Below, in pieces: positions 49,072 through 59,547 of a DNA stretch of 64,000 nt. Made by a program: the position numbers and the translations under genes. Every line of letters starts with the position of its first letter. Position 1 is the first letter of the stretch. Origin of the DNA: Agapetus fuscipes. Its lineage: Eukaryota > Arthropoda > Insecta > Trichoptera > Glossosomatidae. The DNA lies in the NCBI GenBank assembly GCA_951799405.1, contig OX637337.1:1-64000 (forward strand). Direction: 5' to 3'. The notes under the pieces were generated by a model. It did no database searches and was not told the DNA's origin. It saw only the letters and a program-made list of their open reading frames with translations.

Positions 49072-49876
49072 TTAGAAATCAACATTGCAGATTAGCCGCC
49101 ACTTCTTCCTGTCCTTGCATACTTCTTTCATTTCATCCAGAGTCATAACCTTTTTCATACAAGTCCTCCTTTTATTATGACTCTGGATATCCCATTCATT
49201 CGCTATTTCAGAGATTTGATCCTTCCATACTTTTCTCGGTCTTCCTCTACCACGACATCCATCTATTCTAGCAACATATACTTTCTTCGTCAATCTTTCA
49301 TCACTCATTCTCTCCAAATGCCCGAACCATCTTAACATACTTCTTTTAATCTTTACTTTCACACTTTCCCTTACACCACATTCTTCTCTTACAAAATCAT
49401 TCCTCACCCTGTCACTTCGTTTTTTCCCAATCATACTTCTTAGATAGTCCATTTCTACTGTATGGACTTTATTAATTTCCCTTTCACTCACCGTCCAGGC
49501 TTCACTTCCATACATCAAGGTTGGCACTAGTATACCACCGTGCACCGCCAATCTAACATTTTTTGAGAGATTTTGGTTCCTGGCGATGCAAGCGGTCGCA
49601 CCCAGTACACACCTGCCTTTCATTATTCTTCTTTCAAATTCACCGGCCATTCTTCCATCTTTTTCAAACTTACTTCCCAAATATACAAACTCATTTACAA
49701 CATCAACATTCATTCCATTAATTTTAAATTCATAATTCATATTTTCATCATCTCTTTCAAAAATCAAAACTTTCGTCTTTCTTGCATTCAACTTCAAATT
49801 ATTCCCTTTCAAAGCTTCGTTCAATCTAGAGAGCATCATTTGCAATTCCACTGCTGAATCAGATACAAGGACTGTA
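49072..49876 (-). pseudogene. RTE-like LINE reverse transcriptase, 5'-truncated copy 2
   Basis: Open frame from TVLVSDSAVEL to ...WRLICNVDF, lacking the YADD box and everything upstream. Clearly homologous to copy 1 (VYLGSKFEKDGRM, YGSEAWTV, GRGRPRKVWKDQI). The remaining frame has no internal stop, so it is younger or less damaged than copy 1. Confidence 0.75.
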
Positions 49877-50040
49877 TTTTTTGTATTTTTTAACAAACCA
49901 TTTTATTATTCTGTATTGCGATATAATCTTAACATAAAATTTCAGACTTAATTAGTTTTGATAAGTCAATAATTTATTTTTTCATCTTCTCATTGTTCTT
50001 CACATAAATATTTACGTTTTATATTTTTTCTGTACATAAA

Positions 50041-50330
50041 TCATTTTTTTTTCAATCGTTGTTTTTGAATTTTTGGATTTCGCGCTTTTTTTAGCCCCCT
50101 AACCATAGACAAAGTCTCTGAAAATGAACGTTTTATTTTCCCTACATTTGGGGAATCGTTTTTGTTTACAGTATAGGGGGCTATGTGGGGGCTATCTTTG
50201 GAGGCTGTTTTCACAAGAGTATTCGGTTTGGACCTGTGAAAACCGCCTCCGGATATAAAAGATAGCCCCCAGAAACAGTTAAAAAAACAAAGCGGGAAAT
50301 TCAAAATATCCCTACATTCATTTAAAAATA
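50041..50330. repeat. Palindromic MITE-like repeat, complete
   Basis: The core hairpin has arms 50187-50215 and 50235-50270: GGGGGCTATCTTT pairs perfectly with AAAGATAGCCCCC, and GGAGGCTGTTTTCACA pairs with TGTGAAAACCGCCTCC with one mismatch. The outer parts are also imperfectly inverted, both carrying CCCTACATT-type ends. Single arms occur at 45083-45171 and 52746-52933. Confidence 0.75.
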
Positions 50331-50334
50331 CAAT

Positions 50335-52480
50335 TATTTAACATCCAGTCATTTTTGTGAAACAAAAATACTATATAAAATCATCATTAGCATTAATTCA
50401 TGTTGTGGAGTAGTTACAATCAATAATTATTTATTTAAAAAAAAGTCCACTACACATGAAACATAAAACTTTAAACGCAACATAAACAACTTAGTAGCTT
50501 TAGTTTCGATAAAACTTATTAGAATTTTATGTTTTCTAGTTAATAAGTCTAACTTTATATGAACATACTTACTTAAAAAATGTAAACATTGATACTTTTT
50601 GAGAAAACCAAGTCTAGTTTTGCATGAAAACTAATACAAATCACCAGTGTCAAAAGAAGAGGCAACTGATTTGGGTCCTAGGGACTCGTTAAATTTTGTT
50701 AAAATTTTTATATTTTCTAGTGAATGATATAAACTACTAATTACACATAGTTAAAAGTTGAGACCATTTATACTTTTTGAGAAAAAAAATATAAAAGTCT
50801 AAGTTTGTATGAAAACCCATACAAATCACTAGTGTCAAAAGAGGAGGCAACTGATTTGGGTCCTAGAGACTCGTTAAATTTTGTTAAAAATTTTACATTT
50901 TCTAGCTAATGAGATTAACTACTAATTAAACATAGTTAAAAGTTGAGACCATTTATACTTTTTGAGAAAAAAATATAAAAGTCTAAGTTTGTATGAAAAC
51001 CCATACAAATCACTAGTGTCAAAAGAGGAGGCAACTGATTTGGGTCCTAGGGACTCGTTAAATTTTGTTAAAAATTTTGTATTTTCTAGCTAATGAGATG
51101 AACTACTAATTACACATAGTTAAAAGTTGAGACCATTTATACTTTTTGAGAAAAAAAATATAAAAGTCTAAGTTTGTATGAAAACCCATACAAATCACTA
51201 GTGTCAAAAGAGGAGGCAGCTGATTTGGGTCCTAGGGACTCGTTAAATTTTGTTCAAAATTGAATATTTTCTAGTTAATGATATAAACTACTAATGACAC
51301 ATAGTTAAAAGTTGAGACCATTTATACTTTTTGAGAAACAAAATATAAAAGTCTAAGTTTGTATGAAAACCCATACAAATCACAAGTGTCAAAAGAGGAG
51401 GCAACTGATTTGGGTCCTAGGGACTCGTTAAATTTTGTTAAATTTTTTATATTTTCTAGCTAATGAGATGAACTACTAATTAAACATAGTTAAAAGTTGA
51501 GACCATTTATACTTTTTGAGAAAAAAATATAAAAGTCTAAGTTTGTATGAAAACCCATACAAATCACTAGTGTCAAAAGAGGAGGCAGCTGATTTGGGTC
51601 CTAGGGACTCGTTAAATTTTGTTTTTTCTAGCTAATGAAATGAACTACTAATTACAAATAGTTAAAAGTTGAGACCATTTATACTTTTTGAGAAAAAAAA
51701 AATAAAAGTCTAAGTTTGTATGAAAACCGATACAAATCACAAGTGTCAAAAGAGGAGGCAGCTGATTTGGGTCCTAGGGACTGGTTAAATTTTGTTCAAA
51801 ATTGAATATTTTCTAGTTAATGATATAAACTACTAATTACACATAGTTAAAAGTTGTGACCATTTATACATTTTGAGAAAAAAAATATAAAAGTCTAAGT
51901 TTGTATGAAAACCCATACAAATCACTAGTGTCAAAAGAGGAGGCAACTGATTTGGGTCCTAGGGACTCGTTAAATTTTGTTCAAAATTTAATATTTTCTA
52001 GTCTATGATATAAACTACTAATTACACATAGTTAAAAGTTGAGACCATTTATACTTTTTGAGAAAAAAAATATAAAAGTCTAAGTTTGTATGAAAACCCA
52101 TACAAATCACAAGTGTCAAAAGAGGAGGCAGCTGATTTGGGTCCTAGGGACTCGTTAAATTTTGTTTGAAATTTAATATTTTCTAGCTAATGATATAAAC
52201 TACTAATTGCACATAGTTAAAAGTTGAGACCATTTATACTTTTTGAGAAAAAAAATATAAAAGTCTATGTTTGTATGAAAACCAATACAAATCACTAGTG
52301 TCAAAAGAGGAGGCAGCTGATTTGGGTCCTATTGAATTTTATTCAAAGTTCTATATTTTCTTGCTTTTTAGACTAACTTTTTGGTTTACATCTTTTAATG
52401 TTGTGACCCTTGATCCTTTTTGATAAACACAATTGCCAAATTTTGTATCGCTTGTTTTCTTGTAGTTTTAGTCAAGCACG
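50335..52480. repeat. Repeat element X, copy 2: flank plus ten 185-bp tandem units
   Basis: Same left flank as at 46485, then ten units; GTGTCAAAAGA(G/A)GAGG words at 50647, 50832, 51016, 51201, 51386, 51570, 51743, 51928, 52113 and 52298. One unit is 12 bp short. Non-coding. It lies between a complete palindromic repeat (left) and one of its arms (right). Confidence 0.88.
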
Positions 52481-52745
52481 ATTTAAAAAGAACTGATAAA
52501 TATATTTTCTTTAAAATGAAAATATTATTTTTTCAAGAGAAAGTAGTGCAAAATTATCCATACTTACATTTTGGAGTAAGTCAAGATAATGAATTTAAAA
52601 AAATGCAAAAATATCTACATAAGTTTTGCATTTTTTAAAAAACCATATTATTATTCAATATTCCGGTATAATCATTACACAAAAATGACTTTATTCATCT
52701 TTCTATCGTTCCATCACATAAACATTTACGTTTCATTGTTTTTCT

Positions 52746-52933
52746 GTTCACAAATATATTTTTTTTCAATCGTTGTTTTTGAATTTTTGGATTTCGCGCT
52801 TTTTTTTAGCCCCCTAACCATAGACAAAGTCACTGAAAATGAACGTTTTATTTTCCCTACATTTGGGGAATCGTTTTTGTTTACAGCATAGGGGGCTATC
52901 TTTGGAGGCTGTTTTCACAAGAGTATTCGGTTT
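52746..52933. repeat. Left arm of palindromic MITE-like repeat
   Basis: Matches 50050-50230 (TTTTTGAATTTTTGGATTTC, ACCATAGACAAAGTC, CCCTACATTTGGGGAATCG). Ends about 90 bp before the TBCA start codon, so it lies in the likely promoter. Confidence 0.75.
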
Positions 52934-53023
52934 TGGGTCAGAATTTGGAATTTGGTTGCTTTATTATCGTAATTGCCTAACTTTCATATAATTGTAAAAA
53001 ATCCTTTTCACACGTCAGCTAGA

Positions 53024-53232
53024 ATGGCCGATTCGCGCATAAGGCAAATAAAAATTAAAACAGGTGTAATTAAGAGGTTAGCTAAAGAAAAAACTGTGTA
53101 CGAAAAAGAAGCGGAACTTCAAAAGAGTAGGATTCAGAAGTATAAGGACGAAGGAAAAGATGATTACGATGTCAGGAAGCAGGAAGAAGTCCTGCAAGAA
53201 TGTTTAATGATGGTTCCTGACTGCATTAGGAG
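53024..53232 (+). CDS. TBCA: Tubulin-folding cofactor A, coding exon 1
   Basis: TBCA captures beta-tubulin released from the CCT chaperonin in the cytosol. The exon encodes the N-terminal 69 residues: MADSRIRQIKIKTGVIKRL, then KEKTVYEKEA and MMVPDCIRR, matching the family's first two helices. Start ATG 53024 fits the family N-terminus. The exon ends in a consensus donor AG|GTAAGT (intron from 53233) in codon phase 2, which joins exactly in frame to the exon at 61780. Total predicted length 115 aa, close to the 108 aa of the human protein. Confidence 0.92.
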
Positions 53233-53239
53233 GTAAGTG

Positions 53240-54037
53240 ATGATGATGAGTGTTGACTTCCAGCGCTCTCTCGTGATGTAGCCACTCCAAGGGCGCTTGT
53301 TCAAATGGCGTCAGAGATTTGCTTGCTTTTTAGTTTGCCTTATTTTCTATGGTCCTCTATTTCTCACATGATGGGCAGGTGGTTCCAGGCCAGAAGCCCA
53401 GCAACTGCTAACACACACTCCAAACACGGTTTTTTACCCTTTTTACTGGCTTGTCAATCTGTGTCTTGGCCGCTTGGCCTGCTGCAGGGAAAGGCTTTTG
53501 TTGATGAGGGGGACGAGCTTGATTTGCCGAACAGAGCTTGTGGGCCGTGGAGCTCCTTATAAACACAACCTGTTCTGAGACAATTGTCATAGCCCGTGGA
53601 GACTCGCCCCAGCTGTCTTGTTCATCTGAGCGTCGGCAGGCAGGCAGCTGTCTTGTGGACTGCCAGCAGGGGGGCACAAGAGGAAGGCAAACTGTCAACG
53701 TACTTTTTATGGACGGTCTGTAGTCTAGTAGTGAACAGTTTGGACTTGTAGATGTAGAGAGTTCTATTCCTGGCAAAGCAAAAAAAAAATGTAATAGGCT
53801 CTTCGCTGGGTTGTAAAATTAATCTGCCTTTACCAAACGGCCGGTCACCACAGGTCCATCCAGCCTTACAGTATTTGGGTCTTGCTCGCAGAAGGCTCTT
53901 GAGCTGTGATTCACATGAAAACAGGGCTTGCCAAAGAAATCATCCTAATATTTCTGTCATTAATATTATTAGACGATTTTATAGAGTTATTGTCCGCCTT
54001 TTGGTTTTTGTGTAGAGTTGAAGTACATAATCTAAGT
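53240..54037. other. TBCA intron, 5' part, nothing recognised
   Basis: GC-richer than its surroundings between about 53360 and 53720. Frames on both strands (53305-53562, 53408-53776) show no domain and look incidental. It could be an unclassified repeat. Confidence 0.35.
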
Positions 54038-55210
54038 TGTTACTTTATTGCAGTCCATAGGAACTGTTCTAACATCTTGTTACTTTATTGCCGTCCACAG
54101 GAACTGTTATAACGTCTTGTTACTTTATTGCAGTCTGTAGGAACTGTTGTAACATCTTGTTACTTTATTGCAGTCCACAGGAACTGTTATAACGTCTTGT
54201 TACTTTAATGCAGTCCACAGGAACTGGTATAATGTCTTGTTACTTTAATGCAGTCTGTAGGAACTGTTGTAACATCTTGTTACTTTATTGCAGTCCACAG
54301 GAACTGGTATAATGTCTTGTTACTTTATTGCAGTCTGTAGGAACTGTTGTAACATCTTGTTACTTTATTGCAGTCCACAGGAACTGGTATAATGTCTTGT
54401 TACTTTAATGCAGTCTGTAGGAACTGTTGTAACATCTTGTTACTTTATTGCAGTCCACAGGAACTGGTATAATGTCTTGTTACTTTATTGCAGTCTGTAG
54501 GAACTGTTGTAACATCTTGTTACTTTATTGCAGTCCACAGGAACTGGTATAATGTCTTGTTACTTTATTGCAGTCTGTAGGAACTGTTGTAACATCTTGT
54601 TACTTTATTGCAGTCCACAGGAACTGGTATAATGTCTTGTTACTTTATTGCAGTCTGTAGGAACTGTTGTAACATCTTGTTACTTTATTGCAGTCCACAG
54701 GAACTGTTATAACGTCTTGTTACTTTATTGCAGTCTGTAGGAACTGTTGTAACATCTTGTTACTTTATTGCAGTCCACAGGAACTGTTATAACGTCTTGT
54801 TACTTTAATGCAGTCCACAGGAACTGGTATAATGTCTTGTTACTTTAATGCAGTCTGTAGGAACTGTTGTAACATCTTGTTACTTTATTGCAGTCCACAG
54901 GAACTGGTATAATGTCTTGTTACTTTATTGCAGTCTGTAGGAACTGTTGTAACATCTTGTTACTTTATTGCAGTCCACAGGAACTGGTATAATGTCTTGT
55001 TACTTTATTGCAGTCTGTAGGAACTGTTGTAACATCTTGTTACTTTATTGCAGTCCACAGGAACTGGTATAATGTCTTGTTACTTTATTGCAGTCTGTAG
55101 GAACTGTTGTAACATCTTGTTACTTTATTGCAGTCCACAGGAACTGTTATAACGTCTTGTTACTTTATTGCAGTCTGTAGTCTTTATTGCAGTCTGTATT
55201 GCAGTCTGTT
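54038..55210. repeat. 40-bp satellite, about 28 units, in TBCA intron
   Basis: Unit of 40 bp (GAACTG..., CTTGTTACTTTATTGCAGTC, then CACAG or TGTAG). Two main variants alternate, giving an 80-bp higher-order period. Every unit contains TTACTTTATTGCAG, a splice-acceptor-like word. Stray units also occur at 55772-55850 and 57832-57920. Confidence 0.93.
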
Positions 55211-55411
55211 GGTAGAATAGATGGATTTCGTGGTAGAGGAAGACCGAGAAAGGTATGGATGGACCAAATATCCGAAATTGCGAATGAATGGAATATCCAG
55301 AGTCATAATAAAAGAAGAGCTTGTATGAAGAAGGTTATGACTCTGGAGGAAATGAAAGAAGTATGTAAGGATAGAAAGAAATGGCGGTTGATCTGTAATT
55401 TTGGCGGCTAG
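55205..55411 (+). pseudogene. RTE-like LINE C-terminus, copy 3
   Basis: Reads VGRIDGFRGRGRPRKVWMDQ, then IANEWNIQSHNKRRACMKKV, to WRLICNFGG and stop. This is the last about 68 codons of the RTE-like protein, joined to the end of the 40-bp satellite. Confidence 0.75.
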
Positions 55412-55514
55412 GGTTTGTTAAAGTGAAATTGGTTTTATGTTTTATTTTTATTTTTTTGATGTCCATGTTTATATTATTATTTATTGATTTAAAAAATGTA
55501 ATTTGTGATGTATG

Positions 55515-55770
55515 TTCCTTGACTTATAGGTTGGTATGCGGCTGACCACCCATACTGTAAAAAATGGTTCACTTTGCCAATGTCACCCCTGTTTCAGGGA
55601 AGGACGGCAAGAGTTGCAGGGCTTATGTTCATTTGAGATTGGGTTTTTATAATGTAGGTCCACATGCGGCATGTGTTAGCGCGAAATTATACATGTCTGC
55701 TTGTGGGAATGCATTTAATATAAATCTTAAATGATGTATATCCTTGCAGCTTAGATTAGATTAGATTAGG
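55515..55770 (+). repeat. Dispersed ~250-bp repeat, copy 8, downstream of RTE-like copy 3
   Basis: Near-consensus, about 103 bp after the RTE stop codon and on the same strand, as for copies 6 and 7. Confidence 0.85.
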
Positions 55771-55771
55771 A

Positions 55772-55850
55772 ACTGTTAACATCTTGTTACTTTATTGCAG
55801 TCCATAGGACCTGTTGTAACATCTTGTTACTTTATTGCAGTCCATAGACC
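55772..55850. repeat. Two stray 40-bp satellite units
   Basis: Two units with the CTTGTTACTTTATTGCAG core, directly after dispersed repeat copy 8. Confidence 0.85.
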
Positions 55851-55882
55851 TTGATTAGATAGTCCATAGTCATAGATTCCTT

Positions 55883-56110
55883 GACTTATAGGTTGGTATG
55901 AGGCTGACCAACCATACTGTAAAAAATGATTCACTTTGCCAATGTCACCCCTGTGTCAGGGAAGGTCAGCAAAAGTTGTAGGGCTTATGTTCATTTGAGG
56001 TTTGTATTTTATTTGTAAGTACACATTCAGCATTTGTAAGCGCGAACTACACATGTTTGTTTGAGGGCATACATCTGAGAGCTTTAAATGAATATATCCT
56101 TGCAACTCAA
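55883..56110 (+). repeat. Dispersed ~250-bp repeat, copy 9
   Basis: Near-consensus; its tail (GAATATATCCTTGCAACT) runs straight into the LINE fragment at 56112. Confidence 0.85.
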
Positions 56111-56111
56111 G

Positions 56112-57076
56112 CGGTAGTCGTCGGTGGCTGTAGGTCCAATTATTTAACAATTCCCTCTGGTGTCCCCCAGGGTTCCCACCTAGGTCCTCTTTTATTTAAT
56201 GCATATTTATATGATATTGAGTGTTGTTTTCAACACGCGAAATGCTTGTTGTACGCTGATGATACAAAAGTGTATATGAGGATAGATAATTATCAGGACT
56301 GCCTAATGCTGCAAAGCGACCTGGATAGGCTCTCGCATTACTGTATCCTTAATGATTTATCTCTGAATGTAAATAAGTGTCAACAAATAACTTTCACTCG
56401 AAAGAAAATTCCCTTAACTTACAACTATCAGATTTATAAAAATTATTTGAAGACCGTAACTGGAGTGAGGGATCTTGGAGTTTATATGGACGCTGGACTA
56501 ATTTTCGATTCACATATCTTTTCCATCACTGAGAGGGCTTACAAAATGCTAGGATTTGTCTTGAGAGCTTGCAGTGATTTTAAGGATTTGAATGCAGTTA
56601 AAACACCGTATTTTGCCTATGTTCGCAGTATTCTTGAATTTGCATCTCCTAATTGGAACCCCATGTATGATACATATATACATCGACTAGAAGGTATCCA
56701 GAACAAATTTCTTAAGAATTTAAATTTCAGGGCACATGTTTACTTTACTGATCATCGTGCTGCCGCTCATCATCATGGAATGATGCCTATGAAATCCCTT
56801 CGGGTTCTCCTAGACATGAGTTTTTTATATGGCCTCATTCATGGCTATATTGATTCTAATTCTCTATGTGGGGGGATCACTTATCGTGTACCACACTCAA
56901 GACGCACTAGACTTGGTTCTCTATTATTTTCTAATACATGTCATTCAAATTATGCTAAAAATTCAATAATGAACAGAATGCTCAGCACTTACAATGATAA
57001 TTTTAACAATTTAGACATATTTTTATTATCCAAAAGTAAATTTCTCGACTGTGTGAGTGCTGTTTTATCAAGGTAG
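56112..57076 (+). pseudogene. Jockey/CR1-like LINE reverse-transcriptase C-terminal fragment (open frame)
   Basis: About 320 open codons: IPSGVPQGSHLGPLLFN (RT motif), catalytic YADDTKVYM, then FASPNWNPMYDTYIHRLEGI and a C-terminal tail to the stop at 57076. The endonuclease and RT fingers are missing, so the copy is 5' truncated, but the remaining frame is intact. The apparent ATG at 56057 lies inside the neighbouring repeat and is not the real start. AATAAA near 57338 may be its polyadenylation signal. Confidence 0.8.
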
Positions 57077-57475
57077 CTCCCTTTTCATCCCTTTTATCAT
57101 CCCTCCTCCTTTCCTCAAACATCCTCTCTCTTGTAATTGCGCACATCCTTTATTATATTACTCCAGACCGTAGTCGTTCGCCTACATTTTCGATTTTCAA
57201 AATTAATGCCATCACAGCAGAGGAAACACATTCCTGATCTGGAATGTTAATTGGAGATGGAAAATTAATTTTTGTAAATATGCTGCAATGCTGCGAGCTT
57301 TCGCGTTTGTGTTTAAAACCCTATGAAAACTTCTTTCAATAAACCTGTATGTTCATACTGAAAATGTATAGAAATAAATTGACATCTAGCGGCAAAACGT
57401 GAAAGTTTTTTTTTATATTTTCTTTTATTTCATGCAAATTAAAAAAAAAAATACACAAAATAAAAATGGATTTAA

Positions 57476-57722
57476 ATCTGTAATCTAAGTTGCAAAGATA
57501 TAAAACATTTGAGATTCATATTACATGCATTCTTACAAGCAGACATGTATAAGTTCGCGCTTACATATGCTGCATGTGTACTTACAACATAACAACCCAT
57601 TCCAAATGAACATAAGCCCTGCAACTCTTGCCAACCTTCCCTGAAGCAGGGGTGACATTGGCAAAGTGAACTATTTTTTACAGTATGGGTGGTCAGTCGC
57701 ATACCAACCTATCAGTCAAGGA
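57476..57722 (-). repeat. Dispersed ~250-bp repeat, copy 10
   Basis: Near-consensus on the - strand, arranged head-to-head with the partial copy 11 that follows. Confidence 0.85.
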
Positions 57723-57724
57723 GT

Positions 57725-57830
57725 GCAAATTTTATCTCTGTTTGAGGAAAAGTCGGCAAGAGTTGCAGAGCGTATGTTCATTTGAGATTAGGTTTTTATG
57801 TTATAAGTCCACATGGGGCATTTGTAAAGG
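57725..57830 (+). repeat. Dispersed ~250-bp repeat, copy 11 (middle fragment)
   Basis: Lacks the CCTTGACTTATAGG start; keeps GGCAAGAGTTGCAGAGC, GTTCATTTGAGATTAGG and the following GTCCACATGGGGCATTTGTA. Confidence 0.7.
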
Positions 57831-57831
57831 A

Positions 57832-57920
57832 ACTGTTATAATGTCTTTTTACTTTATTGCAGTCCATAGGAACTGTTGTAACATCTTGTTACTTTATTGC
57901 AGTCCATAGGAACTGTTATA
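57832..57920. repeat. Stray 40-bp satellite units
   Basis: Two to three units of the 54038-55210 satellite, inserted in or beside repeat copy 11. Confidence 0.85.
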
Positions 57921-58207
57921 AGTCGGAAGTCGGAGAACAAGTGATTATTTCAAAGAACATATGCATATTTATATTCTAGGAAACAATAGGGATAACGGGA
58001 CAAAGGATAACGGGAATTCTCACAAAAAGGGATGGGAATGAAAACTAGGGATGGGGCGTGGGAGTGTCGGCACAAACGAGACAAATTTTTATCAATAATT
58101 GCTAAACTGAGAGCTCCCCCGGTATTTGTGATAGTGGACCCTGAAGTTGACATGTTTCTTTATTAAAGGGTCCACATTTCACATTACACATTGGTAAAGG
58201 TTGGTAT

Positions 58208-58458
58208 TCCTTGACTTATAGGTTGGTATGAGGCTGACCACCCATACTGTAAAAAATGGTTCACTTTGCCAATGTCACCCCTGTTTCAGGGAATGTTGGC
58301 AGGAGTTGCAGGGCTTATGTTCATTTGAGTTTGGATTTTATTTGTAAGTACACAATCAGCATTTGTAAGCGCGAGCTACACGTGTTTGTTTGTGGGCATA
58401 CATCTGAGAGCTTTAAATGAATATATCCTTGCAACTTAGATTATAGATTATAGATAGG
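58208..58458 (+). repeat. Dispersed ~250-bp repeat, copy 12
   Basis: Near-consensus full-length copy ending TTAGATTATAGATTATAGAT. Confidence 0.85.
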
Positions 58459-58657
58459 CATACCGAGGTCGCCGCAATTATCACACTTTAAGTAGTTGCC
58501 CTAAGAAGGACCTTCTTTTGCTAAAAACGAATATTCTGAAGCTCGCTGCGTCCGCAACAATTTCTATACTTCCTACTTTTTATTTTTTATAAATATTTTT
58601 TAAAAAACAAAACAAGAAATGCAGTTCACCAACCTGTTTTGTACCTAGCCAGGAACA

Positions 58658-59149
58658 GTTAATAACATCATCAGGACCCTCGTTAACGCTTTTGTAATGT
58701 GTCGGGTTGACTATTGCTCAATGCTGTATATAGGTCAGCCGAAAAAACAGTTCAGCTGGCTTCAATCTGTGCTGAACTCTGCAGCAAGACTCATATTTGG
58801 GATGTCCAAATTTAATCACATTACTCCGTTGTTGAAAAAACTGCATTGGCTTTGTTTTCCGGAGAGGTTGGTCTACCGTGTTTGTCTGATGGTTTACAAA
58901 GCTGTCAATGGTGCGGCTCCTTCATACTTATCTGATATGTTCTTACCCGTTTAAACAGATTTGAGACGCCAAACTCTCAGATCTGCGGGGTGTGGGGTGG
59001 TTGACTTAGTCCAGCCGTCACGTCAGACATGCACTAATTTTGGGGACCGTGCTTTCCGGTTTGCGGGCCCAATGGAGTGGAACAGACTACCACCTAATGT
59101 GAGGAAGGCAGAAACTGCATCTTTACAAAAAGTCTTATTTGTGGTTTGA
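58658..59149 (+). pseudogene. L2/Rex1-like LINE C-terminal fragment
   Basis: Reads RVDYCSMLYIGQP, LQSVLNSAARLIFG, HITPLLKKLHWL, YKAVNGAAPSYL, then LRSAGCG, FGDRAFRFAGPMEWNRLP: the standard C-terminal stretch of L2/CR1-type LINEs. One in-frame stop (TAA at 58952-58954) interrupts it. No catalytic RT motif remains. Confidence 0.8.
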
Positions 59150-59203
59150 GAGGGCCCTTGAGGTGTGACACACACAAAAACGGTGCTTTTTAATTATGTG
59201 TAC

Positions 59204-59510
59204 TGATACCCTCTCTTTAAAATGAGGAAGACTTGGTTGAAGGGTTTTTCTTAACTTTCGTTTTTTTATTCTCTTTTTCTCTTTTCAGTACAAATTACAA
59301 ACAGAACCGGTCTTCGGGCCAACAGGCCGACAACCTTGTGACAAATTATTCCCTTTTTATTACAATAAAACACATAAATTTTGTTACAGTAAATTCGGCT
59401 CGGCCGGTGTCTTGCCGAACGCCGGCCAATCAGCGTGTAGGGTTAAGTTTTGTCAAGGAGTTCGACGGATGGCGAAATTCAAGGCCTGCACAAAAAAGTG
59501 TGCCGTATCA
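59204..59510 (-). repeat. 3' LTR of gag-only element
   Basis: 307 bp, identical by eye to 61066-61372; preceded by the GTAC target duplication. Confidence 0.92.
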
Positions 59511-59547
59511 ATTCCCACCATCTTCTGTTGACAAAACTTAACCCTCC

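Noticed and set aside
53305..53776. Overlapping frames in the GC-richer part of the TBCA intron as genes
   Set aside because: No domain or codon signature on either strand.
56057..56111. ATG at 56057 as the start of the LINE RT protein
   Set aside because: It lies inside dispersed repeat copy 9; the homology to RT begins at about 56112.
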